DNA of 14,721 nt from AC-32 sp046726435 (GTDB lineage: Bacteria > Actinomycetota > Thermoleophilia > Gaiellales > Gaiellaceae). A program made the position numbers and the translations under genes. The first letter of the stretch is position 1. The number at the start of each line of letters is the position of its first letter. Location of the stretch: positions 1-14,721 of the forward strand of contig JBKPAM010000040.1 of assembly GCA_046726435.1 (NCBI GenBank), written 5' to 3'. The notes under the pieces were generated by a model, which had not been told where the DNA came from, did no database searches, and was given only the letters and a program-made list of their open reading frames with translations. Below, in pieces: positions 12,805 to 14,721 of this stretch.

Positions 12805-13914
12805 GTGAACAGCGCCGAGGTGACGTACTACGACGTCCCCGAGCGCAGGCTGGCGCTGGCCGAGGCGACGCTCTCGCGGAGCCTCGAGAACGGCAAGGGC
12901 CTCTGGCGACTGGAGCTGCCCAGGTCGAACGGGGACTCGCTGCTCGTCGAGCAGCCCGGGAGCGCCACCAGGCCGCCCGCGGAGGTGCGCGCCGTGATGC
13001 CTGCGTTCCTGCGCAGCTCGAAGGTCGAGCCGGTGCTCACGCCGATCGAGAGCGACTCCGGAAGCACAAGCGACGCAATCGGCCGCCTGCGCTCCATGCT
13101 CGAGCGCCAGTACGCCGAGATCCTTCGCCACGACCCCGGGGTCAGGCTCGACCTCGATCCCGAGGACGTCCACCGCCTGCGGGTCGCCGTTCGGCGGTCG
13201 CGGGCGATCCTCCGGGCCGCGCGCCCGGTCCTCGACCGGGACTGGTCGGAGCCACTTCGGGACGAGCTGAAGTGGCTCGGGGGCTCACTCGGCCGGCGTC
13301 GCGACCTCGACGTGCTCATCGGCCGGCTCCGGGCGGAGATCGAGGAGCTCGACCCGCCCGAGCGGGCGCCCGCCGAGGCGCTGGTGGAGCTCCTGGCCGC
13401 GGAGCGGGAGACCGCCCAGGCGCTCGCGCTCGACGCGCTCGAGAGCAAGCGCTACTACGCCCTCCTCGACTCACTCGAGGAGGCCGCCCACGGCCCCCAC
13501 GTCCAGCGCGGCGAAGTGTCGCTGCGCAAGCTCGCCCGCAAGGAGTTCAAGCGCCTGCGGAAGGTTGCCGGAAAGCTGGGGCCGGACTCGAGCGACGAGG
13601 AGCTGCACCGGGCGCGCATCCTCGGCAAACGCGCCCGCTACACGGCCGAGCTCGCGGAGCCCGAGGTCGGAAAGCCAGCTCGGCGCTTCGTCGAGCGCGC
13701 GAAGGCCTTCCAGGACGTGCTGGGCGCGCACCAGGACGCGATCGTCGCCGAGGCGCGCCTTCGTGGGCTGCTCGGCGAGGCTCCCGGCTCGGGCGCGGTC
13801 TTCGCGGCCGGGCGGCTGGTGGAGCGTGAGCGCGCTCGCCGCCGCGAGGCGCGGGCGGAGCTGCCCGAGGCCTGGCGCGCCCTGGAGCGGTCGGCCAGGG
13901 CCGCGTGGGGATGA
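12805..13914 (+). CDS. CHAD-domain protein with a truncated CYTH remnant
   Basis: A 369-residue protein. Residues about 95-365 are a CHAD domain, the alpha-helical, Arg/Lys-rich polyphosphate-binding fold: DVHRLRVAVRRSRAILRAAR, LGGSLGRRRDLDVLIGRLR, and the second repeat ELHRARILGKRARYTAEL, then FQDVLGAHQDAIVAE. The first 80 residues look like the middle of a CYTH (triphosphate-tunnel) domain: TYYDVPERRLALAEATLSRS, then GKGLWRLELPRSNGD. The usual N-terminal strand with the ExExK motif is missing, and so is the second half with its conserved acidic strand; residue 85 onward leads straight into CHAD. A working CYTH phosphohydrolase is therefore unlikely. The GTG at 12805 is supported by a TACGAT seven bases upstream. 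The stop overlaps the SixA start (ATGA at 13911). CHAD proteins are linked to polyphosphate granules, which fits the SixA and Ppx neighbours. Confidence 0.88.
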   Translation: MNSAEVTYYDVPERRLALAEATLSRSLENGKGLWRLELPRSNGDSLLVEQPGSATRPPAEVRAVMPAFLRSSKVEPVLTPIESDSGSTSDAIGRLRSMLERQYAEILRHDPGVRLDLDPEDVHRLRVAVRRSRAILRAARPVLDRDWSEPLRDELKWLGGSLGRRRDLDVLIGRLRAEIEELDPPERAPAEALVELLAAERETAQALALDALESKRYYALLDSLEEAAHGPHVQRGEVSLRKLARKEFKRLRKVAGKLGPDSSDEELHRARILGKRARYTAELAEPEVGKPARRFVERAKAFQDVLGAHQDAIVAEARLRGLLGEAPGSGAVFAAGRLVERERARRREARAELPEAWRALERSARAAWG

Positions 13915-14336
13915 TCGTCTACCTCCTCCGCCACGCGCGGGCGGGCCATCGCGAGACCTGGGAGGGCGACGACGACCGGCTGCGGCCGCTGGACGAGCGG
14001 GGCCGGCGCCAGGCGGAGGCTCTCGTCGACCAGCTCGCCGGGCGCGAGCTCGTCAGGATCGTCTCGAGCCCCTTCGTTCGCTGCGTGCAGACAGTCGAGC
14101 CGCTAGCCGAGGCGCGAGGCCTTCAGCTCGAGGAGGACGAGGCGCTGGCGGAAGAAGCCGGGAGCTGCGCGGCGGTGGAGCTCCTCCGTTCCGGGGCCGA
14201 GCCCGTGGTGGCCTCCGTCCACGGCGACCTGTTCGAGGAGCTGCTCGGGACGAAGCTGAAGAAGGGCGCGACCGCCGTTCTCGAGCTGAACGAGGACGGG
14301 TTCGAGGTGCTGGAGCGCCTCGACCCACCTGCCTAG
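13911..14336 (+). CDS. sixA: SixA-type histidine phosphatase
   Basis: A 141-residue single-domain member of the histidine phosphatase superfamily. The catalytic motif is at the start (IVYLLRHARAG, nucleophile His8 with Arg7), with the pocket arginine in SSPFVRCVQT (Arg57) and the second histidine in VASVHGDLFEELLG (His104). The length and the short form match SixA, which in E. coli removes phosphate from phosphohistidine on phosphotransfer proteins; phosphate-ester substrates are also possible. The start is taken as the ATG of the ATGA overlap with the CHAD stop, implying coupled translation; GTG at 13905 (two codons longer) is the alternative. SixA-like genes next to CHAD genes recur in actinobacteria, so a role in phosphate or polyphosphate metabolism is the favoured inference. 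Its stop is nine bases from that of the convergent Ppx gene. Confidence 0.85.
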   Translation: MIVYLLRHARAGHRETWEGDDDRLRPLDERGRRQAEALVDQLAGRELVRIVSSPFVRCVQTVEPLAEARGLQLEEDEALAEEAGSCAAVELLRSGAEPVVASVHGDLFEELLGTKLKKGATAVLELNEDGFEVLERLDPPA

Positions 14337-14345
14337 GGACCCGGA

Positions 14346-14721
14346 CTACCCGTACGCCGCGGCGCCCTCACGGAAGAGCGCGATCGCGGAGCCCTCGCGC
14401 AGGCCTCCACCGGCGGGCTCGAGCGGGAGGCCCAGGCGCCTCTGCGCCTCCGAGAAGAGGATCGTTCCCGCAAGCAGCGTCGCCGCGCGCTGCGGCCCGA
14501 CCCCGTAGCGCTTCGAGATCTTCGCGCGCGAGAGCACCGAGAGCTGCTCGACGGCCGCGGCCAGGCTGTCCTCCTCGAGCACGCCCGCCACGCGGCGCAG
14601 CGCCCTCGCGGTGCCGCCGGCCGCGAGCGCCAGCTGGGCCACCGGAGGCACCACCGGCGCGAACGCGTCGGCCGCTGCGGCGCGAGCCGCCTCGACCGCC
14701 TCGGCGGACGGCGGGTCACCG
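14346..14721 (-). CDS. Ppx/GppA-family exopolyphosphatase, C-terminal part (5' partial)
   Basis: The minus-strand frame is open from the window edge to the TAG at 14346-14348, about 124 residues, so the N-terminal ATPase-fold half lies outside. The visible part matches the second half of the sugar-kinase-like Ppx/GppA fold: AQLALAAGGTARALRRVAG, a helical stretch ending in ISKRYGVGPQRAATLLAGT, then ILFSEAQRRLGL and the C-terminal GGGLREGSAIALF that closes the domain. These enzymes cut terminal phosphate from polyphosphate or from pppGpp; this short form lacks the HD domain of the enterobacterial proteins. It converges on the CHAD-SixA pair with no room for a terminator between the stops. The family call is good, but the catalytic glutamate region is not visible, so Ppx versus GppA is left open. 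Confidence 0.82.
   Translation of the reverse strand, partial: GDPPSAEAVEAARAAAADAFAPVVPPVAQLALAAGGTARALRRVAGVLEEDSLAAAVEQLSVLSRAKISKRYGVGPQRAATLLAGTILFSEAQRRLGLPLEPAGGGLREGSAIALFREGAAAYG

Noticed and set aside
12348..13829. 493-residue plus-strand frame across the PHP and CHAD genes
   Set aside because: Arg/Pro/Ala-rich out-of-frame shadow of two well-supported domains.

Overview
The window is very GC-rich DNA with strong G/C preference at third codon positions and frequent GTG/TTG starts. Several genes lack a Shine-Dalgarno sequence but carry a TANNNT hexamer 6-7 bases before the start codon, which suggests leaderless mRNAs. Together with the gene content (DUF3376 patatin, NhaA fused to DsbA, CYTH/CHAD, SixA, Ppx) this points to a high-GC actinobacterium, probably Thermoleophilia (Solirubrobacterales or Gaiellales). 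The placement is an inference from style and content; no rRNA or other marker is present.

Layout. (1) 1-1791: the C-terminal part of a patatin-related protein (+) converges on a ferritin-like diiron protein (-). (2) 1853-2438: two nearly identical, directly oriented 159-bp elements with inverted ends flank a short, probably leaderless gene for a Cys-rich one-helix membrane protein. An 87-residue unknown protein (-) abuts the second element. (3) 2859-7193 (+): a probable operon of a stand-alone cyclic-nucleotide-binding (CNB) domain, an overlapping FAD/NAD(P) oxidoreductase, a large MMPL/RND transporter and a 66-residue membrane protein. (4) 7319-7558 (-): a small unknown protein with an 11-bp tandem repeat upstream. 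(5) 7813-9539 (-): a dihydrofolate-reductase-like protein, then a YjdI-type Fe-S domain fused to a CDGSH domain, then a glutaredoxin-like domain fused to a YjdJ-type acetyltransferase. (6) 9703-10019 (+): a small unknown gene that looks frameshifted. (7) 10027-11940 (-): NhaA antiporter fused to a DsbA-like thioredoxin domain, divergent from a PHP-domain hydrolase (12038-12775, +). (8) 12805-14721: a CHAD protein with a shrunken CYTH remnant, overlapped by SixA, converging on the C-terminal end of a Ppx/GppA exopolyphosphatase; together this looks like a polyphosphate neighbourhood.

The most distinctive parts are the pair of mixed redox fusions at 7813-8914, in which both members of the E. 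coli yjdI/yjdJ neighbourhood have gained a second redox module, and the CNB-flavoprotein-MMPL operon. In that operon the CNB domain has lost its usual phosphate-binding arginine and the flavoprotein has an unusual nucleotide-binding loop. No rRNA, tRNA, CRISPR array or transposase gene was found. No gene-free stretch exceeds 300 bases; the longest are 1792-2054 (mostly element copy 1) and 7559-7812 (the 11-bp repeat and a short palindrome).
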